The position numbers and the translations under genes are program-made. The notes below the pieces were generated by a model that worked only from the letters and a program-made list of their open reading frames with translations, did no database searches and was not told the DNA's origin. From contig PXBH01000205.1 in the NCBI GenBank assembly GCA_003565555.1, positions 1 through 35,020 on the forward strand: 35,020 bases of DNA, in the 5' to 3' direction. Shown here one piece after another: positions 1 through 7,379 of the stretch. Positions within the stretch are counted from its first letter, which is position 1; each line of letters opens with the position of its first letter. This DNA comes from Cryomorphaceae bacterium. GTDB taxonomy: Bacteria; Bacteroidota; Bacteroidia; Flavobacteriales_D; Cryomorphaceae.

Positions 1-24
1 AAAAGGGCGCCGCAATGACGCCCT
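1..24 (-). terminator. Probable intrinsic terminator after tRNA-Leu
   Basis: Read on the minus strand, a 6-bp stem (AGGGCG at 4-9 pairing with CGCCCT at 19-24) with a 9-nt loop is followed by a T-run that is cut off by the window edge. It lies 6 nt past the 3' end of tRNA-Leu, the expected place for its terminator. Full strength cannot be judged because the T-tract is truncated. Confidence 0.6.
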
Positions 25-30
25 GAAATG

Positions 31-113
31 TGCCGAAGAAGGGACTCGAACCCCCACGCCCGATGGGCACATGTCCCTGAAACATGCGTGTCTACCAATT
101 TCACCACTTCGGC
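31..113 (-). tRNA. tRNA-Leu (anticodon CAG)
   Basis: On the minus strand the acceptor arm GCCGAAG (113-107) pairs with CTTCGGC (38-32), and A at 31 is the discriminator base. The anticodon stem CATGT/ACATG encloses the loop TTCAGGG, which gives anticodon CAG (codon CUG). A variable arm longer than usual (class II) with a short GCCC/GGGC stem is typical of leucine tRNAs, and the T-arm contains GGTTCGAGTCC. No CCA is encoded. Length is 83 nt. Confidence 0.96.
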
Positions 114-123
114 AAGCGGGCCG

Positions 124-131
124 CAAAGATA
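124..131 (-). promoter_or_regulatory. -7 promoter box of tRNA-Leu
   Basis: TATCTTTG on the minus strand is an exact match to the Bacteroidota -7 consensus TAnnTTTG. It ends 10 nt before the first base of tRNA-Leu. I see no clear TTG at the -33 distance, so only the -7 half is supported. It suggests that tRNA-Leu is transcribed on its own rather than only by read-through from tRNA-Val, which has its own terminator. Confidence 0.6.
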
Positions 132-190
132 AGGAGGTTTTTTGAATGGGAAGAAGTTTTTTTCAGAATCCGTGCGCGGGAGACCGCCGC

Positions 191-218
191 AAAAAAAAAC
201 CGGTCGCGAAGACCGGTT
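191..218 (-). terminator. Intrinsic terminator after tRNA-Val
   Basis: A perfect 8-bp stem (AACCGGTC at 198-205, GACCGGTT at 211-218) with a 5-nt loop is followed, on the minus strand, by a T-run (191-197). It lies 7 nt beyond the 3' end of tRNA-Val. The other side also carries a short T-run on the plus strand, so it could act in both directions. Confidence 0.85.
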
Positions 219-225
219 CTTTTTG

Positions 226-300
226 TGGGCGATGTAGGAGTCGAACCTACGACCCCCTGCTTGTAAGGCAGGTGCTCTAAACCAACTGAGCTAATCGCCC
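226..300 (-). tRNA. tRNA-Val (anticodon TAC)
   Basis: On the minus strand the acceptor arm GGGCGAT (300-294) pairs with ATCGCCC (233-227), with A at 226 as discriminator. The anticodon stem CCTGC/GCAGG encloses the loop CTTACAA, giving anticodon TAC (valine). The D-arm TTAGCTCAGTTGG and the T-arm GGTTCGACTCC are canonical. Length is 75 nt and CCA is not encoded. Confidence 0.96.
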
Positions 301-321
301 TGATTTGCGCTAAAGCGGGTG

Positions 322-351
322 CAAATATAGATGAATTTTCACACAGACCAA
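322..351 (-). promoter_or_regulatory. Promoter of tRNA-Val (TTG-N19-TATATTTG)
   Basis: On the minus strand a TTG (351-349) is followed after 19 nt by TATATTTG (329-322). This matches both parts of the Bacteroidota primary sigma-factor promoter, TTG at -33 and TAnnTTTG at -7. It lies between the stop codon of folC and tRNA-Val, with a predicted transcription start 5-10 nt downstream of the box, shortly before the tRNA 5' end at 300. It is the best full promoter match in the window. Confidence 0.8.
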
Positions 352-369
352 TACCCGAGCAAAAAAAAA

Positions 370-1587
370 TCACAGTACCTCCGCGACTACAAAAATGCTC
401 CCGCCCGCAAATACCAAATCGTCCTCGTCGGCGGCAGTGCGCGCAGCTGCGAGTGCAGCCGCCACACTCGGATATGTGTCTCCGGTCAGTTGAAATGCAG
501 CCGCCTCATCCCGAAGCAGTGCAACGTCCTTGCCGCGGGGCACATCGGGTTTGCACCAATAGTACCGGGCGTCCTTCGGCAGAAGTGCGAGAACCTCGTC
601 GGCAGCTTTATCAGCGGCCATGCCCCACACGATGTGAAGCCGGCGGTAGCGCTCTGCGGCGAGCATACCCGTTACCATGGCCACACCCTCGACGTTGTGC
701 CCCACATCCACAATGGTACGAGGCTTGTCGGAAATTACTTCCCACCTCCCGCGCAGGCCCGTGTTGGATATGACCTTAGCAGCACCGGCAATGAGGGAGC
801 GGTCCGGAATACTCCATCCACGGGCACGCAGCACGCGGACCGCTGCGGCTACCGTACGCATATTTTCCTCCTGACAGCTGCCGCCGAGGTCGGTTTGCAG
901 CCCCTCGTCCGAAGCGGTGACGGCGATGAATTCCGATCCGGCCTCCCCCGCCTTACGGGTCAGCACTTCCAGAGCTTCGGGTTCGTTCTCACTGACCACT
1001 ACAGGCACACCCGGCTTGATGATTCCGCCCTTCTCACCCGCAATCGCGGCGAGGGTCGTGCCCAAAAACTGTTGGTGGTCGTAGCCGATCGAAGTGATCA
1101 CCGAAACCTCGGGCACCACCACATTGGTGCTGTCCAAGCGGCCGCCCATCCCCGTTTCCAGCACGGCGATGTCGACCTCCTCTTCGGCGAAATACGCAAA
1201 TGCCATGCAGCAGGTCAGCTCAAAAAAGGAGGGCGAAAGGTCCCGAATGAGATCGGGATTTCGCTCCAAAAACTGCACCACGGCGGCTTCCGGAATCATC
1301 TCGCCGTTGATGCGGATGCGCTCCCGAAAGTCCTTGAGGTGAGGAGAGGTAAAGAGTCCCGTCTTGTATCCCGCTTCCGCAAAAATCGCCGCGAGGGCAG
1401 AGGCAACCGAACCCTTGCCGTTGGTACCCGCCACGTGCACGGATTTGAATTTTCGCTCAGGATTGCCGAGGCGTCGACAGAGCTCAAGGCTGTTCGAAAG
1501 GTCGTTTTTATAAGCTGCGGCCCCCGTGCGCTGAAACATCGGCAAGCGGGTGAAAAGAAAGGCCACGGCCTCCCCGTAGGTCATCAT
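370..1587 (-). CDS. folC: Bifunctional folylpolyglutamate synthase/dihydrofolate synthase
   Basis: This cytoplasmic Mur-ligase-family enzyme attaches glutamate to dihydropteroate and folates using ATP. The 405-residue product has the glycine-rich ATP loop GTNGKGS at 54-60, followed by the TSPHL and RERIRING motifs characteristic of FolC. Length is normal for the family. The start ATG (1587-1585) overlaps the tonB stop codon as ATGA, so translation is probably coupled to tonB. A second in-frame ATG follows at once and cannot be excluded. The stop codon is followed by a run of nine T without a convincing stem. The identification is secure; the pairing with tonB looks like operon convenience rather than shared function. 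Confidence 0.95.
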   Translation of the reverse strand: MMTYGEAVAFLFTRLPMFQRTGAAAYKNDLSNSLELCRRLGNPERKFKSVHVAGTNGKGSVASALAAIFAEAGYKTGLFTSPHLKDFRERIRINGEMIPEAAVVQFLERNPDLIRDLSPSFFELTCCMAFAYFAEEEVDIAVLETGMGGRLDSTNVVVPEVSVITSIGYDHQQFLGTTLAAIAGEKGGIIKPGVPVVVSENEPEALEVLTRKAGEAGSEFIAVTASDEGLQTDLGGSCQEENMRTVAAAVRVLRARGWSIPDRSLIAGAAKVISNTGLRGRWEVISDKPRTIVDVGHNVEGVAMVTGMLAAERYRRLHIVWGMAADKAADEVLALLPKDARYYWCKPDVPRGKDVALLRDEAAAFQLTGDTYPSVAAALAAARTAADEDDLVFAGGSIFVVAEVL

Positions 1588-2402
1588 TGGAGTCGGAAAA
1601 CGTATTTTACCTTTCCCCGCTGCTCAAAGGCGGCACCTTGGTCCGGGTTGAACCGAAAGTTGTTGAGCACATCATTGGTCGCCAAGTTGATCAGGTATTG
1701 CGATGTGGTGGTCGATTCCCGAAGGTTCGGGGTTGCGGCCGTCACTTTGCCCGCGCGGTTCACGGTGATGTTGAGCACCACGATTCCCTCCTCTTTGGTG
1801 TCGCGAATTTTAGTACCGTAGCCCGGCACCATACTCCTTCCCGCGAGCTGCCATGAGCCCGTGCCTTCGCCGATGGATCCCTGACCTTCGCTGCCGTCAG
1901 GGTCACCTTGTGCTCCCTCTCCGCCGGTATCACCCTGCGTACCCGTACCGGGCTTTCCGAAGGCATCCATCGCTTTGCGAAGCTCGTCACTGATTTGGGG
2001 CTTTTCCTCTTCGGGTTCGGGCTTGGGGTCGGGTTTCTCGGTCGGTTTTTTCTCGGGCTTGGGGTCGGGTTTCTTTTTCGGTTCGGGCTTCTCCTCCTCG
2101 GCCGAGGGCACGGCTATATCACTTGACTCGTCGGTCACCACTTCCTCCTCTGTTTCCTCAGGCGCAGTCTCGGGCTCAGGCGGGGCCGTGGGCGGCGGAG
2201 TGGGTGTGGGCTGCGGCTGTATATCGGCCATGGAACCTTGGGTATCCCAGCCGAATTCGATCGAAGCACCCTGCGGCTCGGGGAGCGGTACGGGCTGCTT
2301 CAGCCCGAAAAACAGAAAAAGAAAAGTGATGATCGCGTGGAAAACCACCGCAATAATCGCCGCCTTTCGCTTTCTCTTTTTTTCTTCGGGGTCTGTCAGC
2401 AT
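1584..2402 (-). CDS. tonB: TonB family energy-transducer protein
   Basis: TonB couples the proton gradient, through ExbB/ExbD, to outer-membrane receptors. The 272-residue product has a basic N-terminus (KKRKRK), one membrane segment at about 14-34, a periplasmic spacer rich in Pro, Glu and Lys (62-135), a Gly-rich segment at about 149-182, and a TonB C-terminal domain at about 185-272. The ATG at 2402 was chosen over an upstream in-frame ATG at 2456 because it begins 4 nt after the exbD stop and puts the basic patch directly before the membrane helix. It ends in an ATGA overlap with folC. Which receptors it serves cannot be told, since none is encoded in the window. Confidence 0.88.
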   Translation of the reverse strand: MLTDPEEKKRKRKAAIIAVVFHAIITFLFLFFGLKQPVPLPEPQGASIEFGWDTQGSMADIQPQPTPTPPPTAPPEPETAPEETEEEVVTDESSDIAVPSAEEEKPEPKKKPDPKPEKKPTEKPDPKPEPEEEKPQISDELRKAMDAFGKPGTGTQGDTGGEGAQGDPDGSEGQGSIGEGTGSWQLAGRSMVPGYGTKIRDTKEEGIVVLNITVNRAGKVTAATPNLRESTTTSQYLINLATNDVLNNFRFNPDQGAAFEQRGKVKYVFRLQ

Positions 2403-2406
2403 AAGA

Positions 2407-2799
2407 TCAATTGGGCTTGGTGGCCAATACGATTCTCCAGTTGTTGCGCTTGGCAATGTCGAGCACCTTCACGGTCTCGCCGGTCGGTACACGCTGATCC
2501 ACGTGGAGTACAATACTCGGGCGCTCCACGGAAGCCAGGTTGACGGAAAGTTCCGTCTCCAGATTATCAGCGTTGATGATCTTATTGTTCACGCTGTAGT
2601 TCAGGTCACTGTCGATCCTAAGCGCCACATTCTGCTTGGCATCCGCGCGGTTTTTGCTCACGGGAAGGTCTACCGGAAGGGAATACGGCGACACGAGGGT
2701 GGAGAGGATAATAAAGAAGATCAACAGCAGGAATACCAGGTCCGTCATGGACGACATGCTGAAACTCGCGTTGACTTTATTTCTCGATCTGAGGTTCAT
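2407..2799 (-). CDS. exbD: ExbD/TolR family biopolymer transport protein
   Basis: ExbD is the small partner of ExbB in the proton-driven motor that energises TonB. The 130-residue product has one membrane helix at about 19-37, with Asp20 in the place of the conserved protonatable aspartate of the family, and a periplasmic domain ending in ATKPN. It starts 5 nt after the exbB stop and is followed after 4 nt by tonB, so the three genes form one tight operon. Length is normal. TolR is the alternative name for the family, but the following tonB gene favours ExbD. Confidence 0.92.
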   Translation of the reverse strand: MNLRSRNKVNASFSMSSMTDLVFLLLIFFIILSTLVSPYSLPVDLPVSKNRADAKQNVALRIDSDLNYSVNNKIINADNLETELSVNLASVERPSIVLHVDQRVPTGETVKVLDIAKRNNWRIVLATKPN

Positions 2800-2804
2800 C
2801 GCGC

Positions 2805-3509
2805 TTAGATTCCGGGCTGTTCGAGCAGGTCAATAAATTCGATGGATTGCCGCTCCATGCCGTGCACCACTTTATCCACCTTCACCACGAGAATATTGTA
2901 GGCCATATAAGCCACGATGCCGATGATGAGTCCGGCCACCGTGGTAATCATGGCCTGCATGATACCGCCGGAGAGGGCTTCAATTTCCACACCGTTTCCG
3001 GAAATTTTCATGGCATGAAAGGTCATGATCATCCCGATCACCGTTCCGAGAAAGCCGATCATAGGCGCGGCGCCCGCCACTGTGGCCAACACGGGAAGGC
3101 CTTTTTCCAGTTTGTAAATCTCGAGTTTTCCCACATTTTCGATGGAGGCGCTCACATCGTCCATGGGCTTTCCGATCCGGGCCACACCCTTATCGATCAT
3201 CCTGGCTACGGGCGTATTCTCGGAGATGCAGAGGCTTCGCGCGGCATCCAGCTTTCCTTCGCTCACATAGTCCTTGATGCGGTTCATAAAGTCTTTGTCC
3301 TGCTTAGAGGCCTTCTTGATGGCCATCCACCTTTCGGCAAAAATGTAAACAGCGAGCACGGAGAGAATGGCCAGAGGCACCATAATGTACCAGCCGCCGC
3401 CCGCGATGAGTTCCCATATTGAAATGGTCTCTTCGGTCACGGTGTCTTGCACCAAAGTATCAGCCTCGGCAGAGGCGGCATTGATTTGCAGTAAGAGGGG
3501 TGTCTTCAT
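2805..3509 (-). CDS. exbB: MotA/TolQ/ExbB proton channel family protein
   Basis: This inner-membrane proton channel forms the stator that drives TonB with ExbD. The 234-residue product has membrane segments at about 41-58, 138-165 and 184-208, and the Gly/Ala-rich ExbB signature between the last two (GFLGTVIGM at 152-160). The ATG at 3509 was chosen. An in-frame ATG at 3602 would add 31 residues and run into the 3' end of nhaD, and that extension has no family resemblance. The N-terminal 30 residues before the first helix are typical of Bacteroidota ExbB proteins. First gene of exbB-exbD-tonB-folC. The nearest promoter-like box (TATCCTTG, 3522-3515) has one mismatch and lies very close to the start. 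Confidence 0.92.
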   Translation of the reverse strand: MKTPLLLQINAASAEADTLVQDTVTEETISIWELIAGGGWYIMVPLAILSVLAVYIFAERWMAIKKASKQDKDFMNRIKDYVSEGKLDAARSLCISENTPVARMIDKGVARIGKPMDDVSASIENVGKLEIYKLEKGLPVLATVAGAAPMIGFLGTVIGMIMTFHAMKISGNGVEIEALSGGIMQAMITTVAGLIIGIVAYMAYNILVVKVDKVVHGMERQSIEFIDLLEQPGI

Positions 3510-3561
3510 GTAGACAAGGATAACGGTTGATATGGTACTAAACGCCGGAGGGGTTCGGAAA

Positions 3562-4923
3562 TTATGAACCCATGAGTATGAATACCGTTGCACCGGCCAC
3601 ATAACCCAGCAATGCCAGCCAGCTCAAGTGCTTCATATACCAGATGAAATCGATCCGCTCGATACCCATGGCCGCTACCCCTGCGGCAGAGCCGATGATC
3701 AGGGCGCTCCCTCCTGTACCTGCGCAATAGGCCAGAAACATCCAGAAAGTGCCGTTTTGCGCAAATACCCCTGTCTCTGCGATCGGATACATTCCCTGCG
3801 CGGCGGCCACCAGCGGCACATTATCCACGATGGCCGAGAGCAGCCCGATGGAGAGATTAATGACGTAGATATCGCCGATGGTCTCATCGAGGTACCCGGC
3901 GAGGTTGCCGAGGGTGCCTACCTCTTGAAGTGCAGCCACACCGAGGAGAATCCCCAGAAAGAACAGCACCGAAGCCGAATCGATCTTCTTCAATACCCCG
4001 ATCACAGCCAGCTTTTTTCGGGCATTGTAGCTTCGGTTGCGGTGCATCACTTCCGTTACGGCCCACATTACCCCGAGGCTGAGCATCATTCCCATGAAAG
4101 GCGGCAGGTGGGTGACGGTTTTAAAAAGGGGCACGAAAAGCAGCCCGAAAATGCCGACGAAAAAAATCGTCCTTCGCTCCCCGTCGGTAATTTTTGCATC
4201 CTCCTCATCATCATGCTTTACGATGGGTCTGTGAATGGTGCCGCGCATGGTAAAAGTCAGAATGAGCAAGGGCAGCACCACGGCCGCTGTACTCGGTATG
4301 AAGAGGTGGGTGACGATTTCTACGGTATCCGGGAGCTGCTTCTTGATCCAGAGCATGGTGGTGGTCACATCCCCGATGGGCGACCAGGCGCCTCCGGCAT
4401 TCGCGGCAATCACCAGAAAGCCCACGAAAAACCACCGCGTAGGGCGGTCCCGAATCAGCTTTCGCAAAAGCGAGATCATCACAATCGTGGCGGTCAGGTT
4501 GTCGAGCACGGCACTGAAAAAGAAGGTAAGCGTGCTGAGAATCCAGATCAGCTTCACTTTGTTGTCCGTCTTGATACGGTCGGTGATGAGTTTGAAACCG
4601 CCGTGGGCATCTACGGTTTCCACAATGGTCATGGCCCCGAGCAGGAAAAAGAGGATGCTCGCTATCTCGCTGAGGTGGTGAAGCAATCGGCTTTCCAGGA
4701 AGGAAGGCACGAGTTCAGACTCTTTCAGAAAGGTATTGTCTTCGGCAAAATCAATGAAATAATGGTAGATGCCCTGCGGCACCTCATCGACACCGAGTAC
4801 GAAAATGGCCCAGCATACTGTACCGAGTAAGAGGGCGGAAGCCGCTTTGTCGAGTCTCAACGGGTGTTCGAGTGCTATGGCGAGATACCCGAGGATGAAG
4901 ACAATGATGATCGCTATTTCCAT
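3562..4923 (-). CDS. nhaD: NhaD-type sodium:proton antiporter
   Basis: This inner-membrane antiporter expels Na+ in exchange for H+. The 453-residue, very hydrophobic product belongs to the ion-transporter superfamily. It shows many membrane segments from residue 1, conserved LDNLTATIVM and SAIVDNVPLVAA repeats (the paired DN motifs of the two halves), and AGGAWSPIGDVTT, a hallmark of NhaD. Length is normal. Its ATG lies 3 nt after the stop of the dehydrogenase gene upstream, so the two are probably co-transcribed. Na+ extrusion fits a marine or saline organism, which is inference. Confidence 0.92.
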   Translation of the reverse strand: MEIAIIIVFILGYLAIALEHPLRLDKAASALLLGTVCWAIFVLGVDEVPQGIYHYFIDFAEDNTFLKESELVPSFLESRLLHHLSEIASILFFLLGAMTIVETVDAHGGFKLITDRIKTDNKVKLIWILSTLTFFFSAVLDNLTATIVMISLLRKLIRDRPTRWFFVGFLVIAANAGGAWSPIGDVTTTMLWIKKQLPDTVEIVTHLFIPSTAAVVLPLLILTFTMRGTIHRPIVKHDDEEDAKITDGERRTIFFVGIFGLLFVPLFKTVTHLPPFMGMMLSLGVMWAVTEVMHRNRSYNARKKLAVIGVLKKIDSASVLFFLGILLGVAALQEVGTLGNLAGYLDETIGDIYVINLSIGLLSAIVDNVPLVAAAQGMYPIAETGVFAQNGTFWMFLAYCAGTGGSALIIGSAAGVAAMGIERIDFIWYMKHLSWLALLGYVAGATVFILMGS

Positions 4924-4926
4924 ACC

Positions 4927-6153
4927 TCAGACCAATTGTGAAAGGGCTATTTCGAAGGCAGTAGCCGCCATATTCTTTCCGGAAGGATTTCGCTTGATTA
5001 CTTCGCTCAGGGCATTTTTGATGATCTCAGAGGTGTCGCCGAAAATCGCTTGGTCACTCATCTCCACGTCCTTTCCCATGCAGTACGCAAAAACCCGTGC
5101 CATTCCGCAATTGGCGATAAAATCAGCCACAATTCCCGTGCGCTCATCGGCGTAGGCCATGGTGGGCCCGAAGAAAATCTCCGGATCGGCGAAGGGCACA
5201 TTGGCACCGCACGCCACTACTTCGAGGCCGCTTTCCAGCATGGCATCCACATGGCGCTGCTCAATGAGTCGGGAAGCTGCACAGGGCAAAAACACCTCTG
5301 CGGGAAGCTTCCAGATTTCTCTTTCGGTCTCCTCGAAACTGAGCATATCATCACTGCGCAGTTTGTTTCCGTCCTTGTTCAGGAAAAGTTCACGAACCTC
5401 CGCTTTGGACAAACCTTCGGGGCGAATGATCCCGCCCGAACGGTCGATGATACCCACGACGGATACATCGGCCTCAGAGAGGTAGTAGGCTGCTGCTGCA
5501 CCCACATTCCCCCAGCCCTGAATGATGGCGCGCTTTCCGCGGTAGTCTTTTCCCGAAAGGGTGTAGTAATGCAGAATGCTCACGGCCACTCCGTAACCTG
5601 TTATCAGGTCGGCAATCACGTATTTTCTCGAAGGATCGGGTGAGAATTGGGGGTCTTCCACTACCTTGGACACCCCGAAGCGGAGCTGCCCGATTTGGTG
5701 GATTTTTTCATTCTCACGCGGGTTGAAATGTCCGTTGACCACACCCTCCTGCGGGTGCCAGAGCCCGAAGCTTTCCGTAATGGGAATCACTTCGTGGATC
5801 TCGTCAATATTGAGGTCACCGCCGGTTCCGTAATAATTCTTGAGGAGCGGGGTTACCGCCTTGTACCAGCGCTCGAGTACACCGCGCTTTCTCGGGTCAT
5901 TCGGATCGAAATTGATCCCGCTCTTGGCGCCGCCGATCGGAGGGCCGGAGACCGAAAATTTCACTTCCATGGTTTTGGCGAGGGATTCCACCTCGCGCTG
6001 ATCGAGGCCGACCCGCATTCTGGTACCCCCTCCGGCAGCTCCTCCCCGCAGGGAGTTGATGACCACCCAGCCCACAGCCTCCGTTTCGGGATCATTCCAT
6101 TCGAATATGATTTCGGGCTTCTTTTCCTCGAAAGTCCTGAGAAGTTCCTTCAT
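4927..6153 (-). CDS. Glu/Leu/Phe/Val dehydrogenase family protein
   Basis: This is a cytoplasmic NAD(P)-dependent enzyme that oxidatively deaminates an amino acid to its 2-oxo acid (or the reverse). The 408-residue product has the N-terminal dimerisation/substrate domain with GGGTRMR at 41-47 and PIGGAKSGI at 72-80, where Lys77 is the presumed catalytic lysine. A Rossmann domain follows, with GWGNVG beginning the nucleotide site. GGTRM recalls leucine/valine dehydrogenases, while PxGGAKxG recalls glutamate dehydrogenases, so the substrate is left open. It has its own perfect promoter box and is followed after 3 nt by nhaD. Glutamate and leucine are both plausible substrates. Confidence 0.88.
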   Translation of the reverse strand: MKELLRTFEEKKPEIIFEWNDPETEAVGWVVINSLRGGAAGGGTRMRVGLDQREVESLAKTMEVKFSVSGPPIGGAKSGINFDPNDPRKRGVLERWYKAVTPLLKNYYGTGGDLNIDEIHEVIPITESFGLWHPQEGVVNGHFNPRENEKIHQIGQLRFGVSKVVEDPQFSPDPSRKYVIADLITGYGVAVSILHYYTLSGKDYRGKRAIIQGWGNVGAAAAYYLSEADVSVVGIIDRSGGIIRPEGLSKAEVRELFLNKDGNKLRSDDMLSFEETEREIWKLPAEVFLPCAASRLIEQRHVDAMLESGLEVVACGANVPFADPEIFFGPTMAYADERTGIVADFIANCGMARVFAYCMGKDVEMSDQAIFGDTSEIIKNALSEVIKRNPSGKNMAATAFEIALSQLV

Positions 6154-6178
6154 GGGCGCAGGGATTGGATTTCGGGCG

Positions 6179-6186
6179 CAAAGATA
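6179..6186 (-). promoter_or_regulatory. -7 promoter box of the dehydrogenase-nhaD operon
   Basis: TATCTTTG on the minus strand matches TAnnTTTG exactly and lies 25 nt before the ATG of the dehydrogenase, between it and the anmK stop. The predicted leader is about 20 nt. No good -33 TTG is visible at the expected spacing. Confidence 0.6.
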
Positions 6187-6220
6187 GCAATCCGGAAGGT
6201 TTATGGCGCCCGATCAGGAA

Positions 6221-7324
6221 TTACGGCTCCGGGACAACGGCTATACCGGCCGGCAGGTATACAGCGCCTGCGGTGACAGCGCTCTCTGCACCTGTTACTG
6301 CATGGATTACATTCTGTCTTCCCTCCAATCTCAACCGGGCGAGCAGCGCAAAAATAACGGCCTCCTTGGCCTCTGTCATTTGCGGATCTGCGGTTTCCGC
6401 AGTGCAGCGGAGCCTCTGCGCGATGGTGTCGATCAGAAAGGTATTGAATGCTCCCCCTCCGGAAAAGAGAACCCTCCCGCCGGCGGGGACACCTTGCAAT
6501 GCCGCCGCCAGTCGATCGGCAATGTGCACTACAGCAGTAGCCGCAAGGTCCGGTACCGAAGCGGACTCGGGAGAAAAAAGCGGCAAGAATTCCTCTTCAA
6601 ACCATTCTCTGCCGAGGGACTTGGGCGGAGTCTTTCGGTAATAAGCGAGCCTGCCTAAGCGCTTGAGCAGATCGGGCAGCGGACTTCCTGAGGCGGCAAG
6701 GGCACCGCCTTCGTCATAGGCCTTCCCTACCCTTTGCGCCAGCTCATTGAGAATGAGGTTTGCGGGGCAAACATCATAGGCAAGGGGAGGTTGATTTTTC
6801 ATCAGGCTTACATTGGCCACTCCTCCGAGGTTCACGCAAGCATCATAGGCTCCGAAGAGCAAGCGATCACCGAGGGGCACAAGGGGTGCTCCCTGACCGC
6901 CGCGGGCCACATCTTGTCGTCTGAAATCGCATACCACCGGCAGCCCCGTGAGCTCCGCGAGCATACCGCCGTTGAGCATTTGGAAAGTGAGGTGCTGATC
7001 GGGCCGATGAAACACGGTGTGGCCGTGGGCCCCAATATAGGCGGGCACGGCATCCGTCTCGGCGCGAAGCTGCCGGATGCCGGCGGCGGTGAAGGCCGTG
7101 AGCTCATTCTCGAGGAGAAACAGCTCACGCGACGGCAGGTGCATTACCGAAACCAACCGGCTCCGCAAATTTTCCGGAAAGGGAAGGGAAAGAAAACGGA
7201 GCAGCCGGAAAGAATCTCCGGAAAAATCACAAAGGGCCAGATCGATGCCGTCGCAGGATGTGCCTGACATCACTCCGATTCCGATCGGAGAAAACCGGTG
7301 ACCCCATACCTCAGGCGCTGCCAT
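6221..7324 (-). CDS. anmK: Anhydro-N-acetylmuramic acid kinase
   Basis: AnmK opens and phosphorylates 1,6-anhydro-MurNAc released during cell-wall turnover, giving MurNAc-6-phosphate for recycling. The 367-residue product begins with the family signature MSGTSCDGID (19-28) and carries RRQDVARGGQGAPL (135-148), with Asp138 as presumed catalytic base, followed by the ASKHA-type phosphate motif LFSGGGAFN near residue 300. The ATG at 7324 was chosen: an upstream ATG at 7372 would add 16 residues and occupy almost the whole intergenic region shared with the divergent acyl-CoA dehydrogenase. Length is normal. No MurQ-type etherase gene is nearby in this window. Confidence 0.93.
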   Translation of the reverse strand: MAAPEVWGHRFSPIGIGVMSGTSCDGIDLALCDFSGDSFRLLRFLSLPFPENLRSRLVSVMHLPSRELFLLENELTAFTAAGIRQLRAETDAVPAYIGAHGHTVFHRPDQHLTFQMLNGGMLAELTGLPVVCDFRRQDVARGGQGAPLVPLGDRLLFGAYDACVNLGGVANVSLMKNQPPLAYDVCPANLILNELAQRVGKAYDEGGALAASGSPLPDLLKRLGRLAYYRKTPPKSLGREWFEEEFLPLFSPESASVPDLAATAVVHIADRLAAALQGVPAGGRVLFSGGGAFNTFLIDTIAQRLRCTAETADPQMTEAKEAVIFALLARLRLEGRQNVIHAVTGAESAVTAGAVYLPAGIAVVPEP

Positions 7325-7344
7325 AACAATCCCAAAGGAATAAC

Positions 7345-7352
7345 TAAATTTG
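7345..7352 (+). promoter_or_regulatory. -7 promoter box of the acyl-CoA dehydrogenase gene
   Basis: TAAATTTG is an exact TAnnTTTG match 27 nt before the plus-strand ATG at 7380, inside the 55-nt region shared with the divergent anmK. There is no TTG at the ideal -33 distance. No Shine-Dalgarno sequence precedes the ATG. Confidence 0.6.
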
Positions 7353-7379
7353 CACACCGAAAAATAAACCACAACTCGA

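Noticed and set aside
361-369. Nine-base T-run after the folC stop as a terminator
   Set aside because: No convincing stem precedes it on the minus strand.
331-1821. A 496-codon plus-strand open frame opposite folC and the end of tonB
   Set aside because: It shows no recognisable domain and lies wholly antisense to a clear FolC; long antisense frames are expected in GC-rich DNA.
3515-3522. TATCCTTG as an exbB promoter box
   Set aside because: One mismatch to TAnnTTTG, no -33 TTG noted, and so close to the ATG that no leader would remain.
3510-3602. Extended N-terminus of ExbB from an upstream ATG
   Set aside because: The extension overlaps the nhaD end and has no family likeness; the start at 3509 fits the protein family. 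Similar upstream starts were rejected for TonB, AnmK, Cdd, PdhA, TrkA and the TPR protein.
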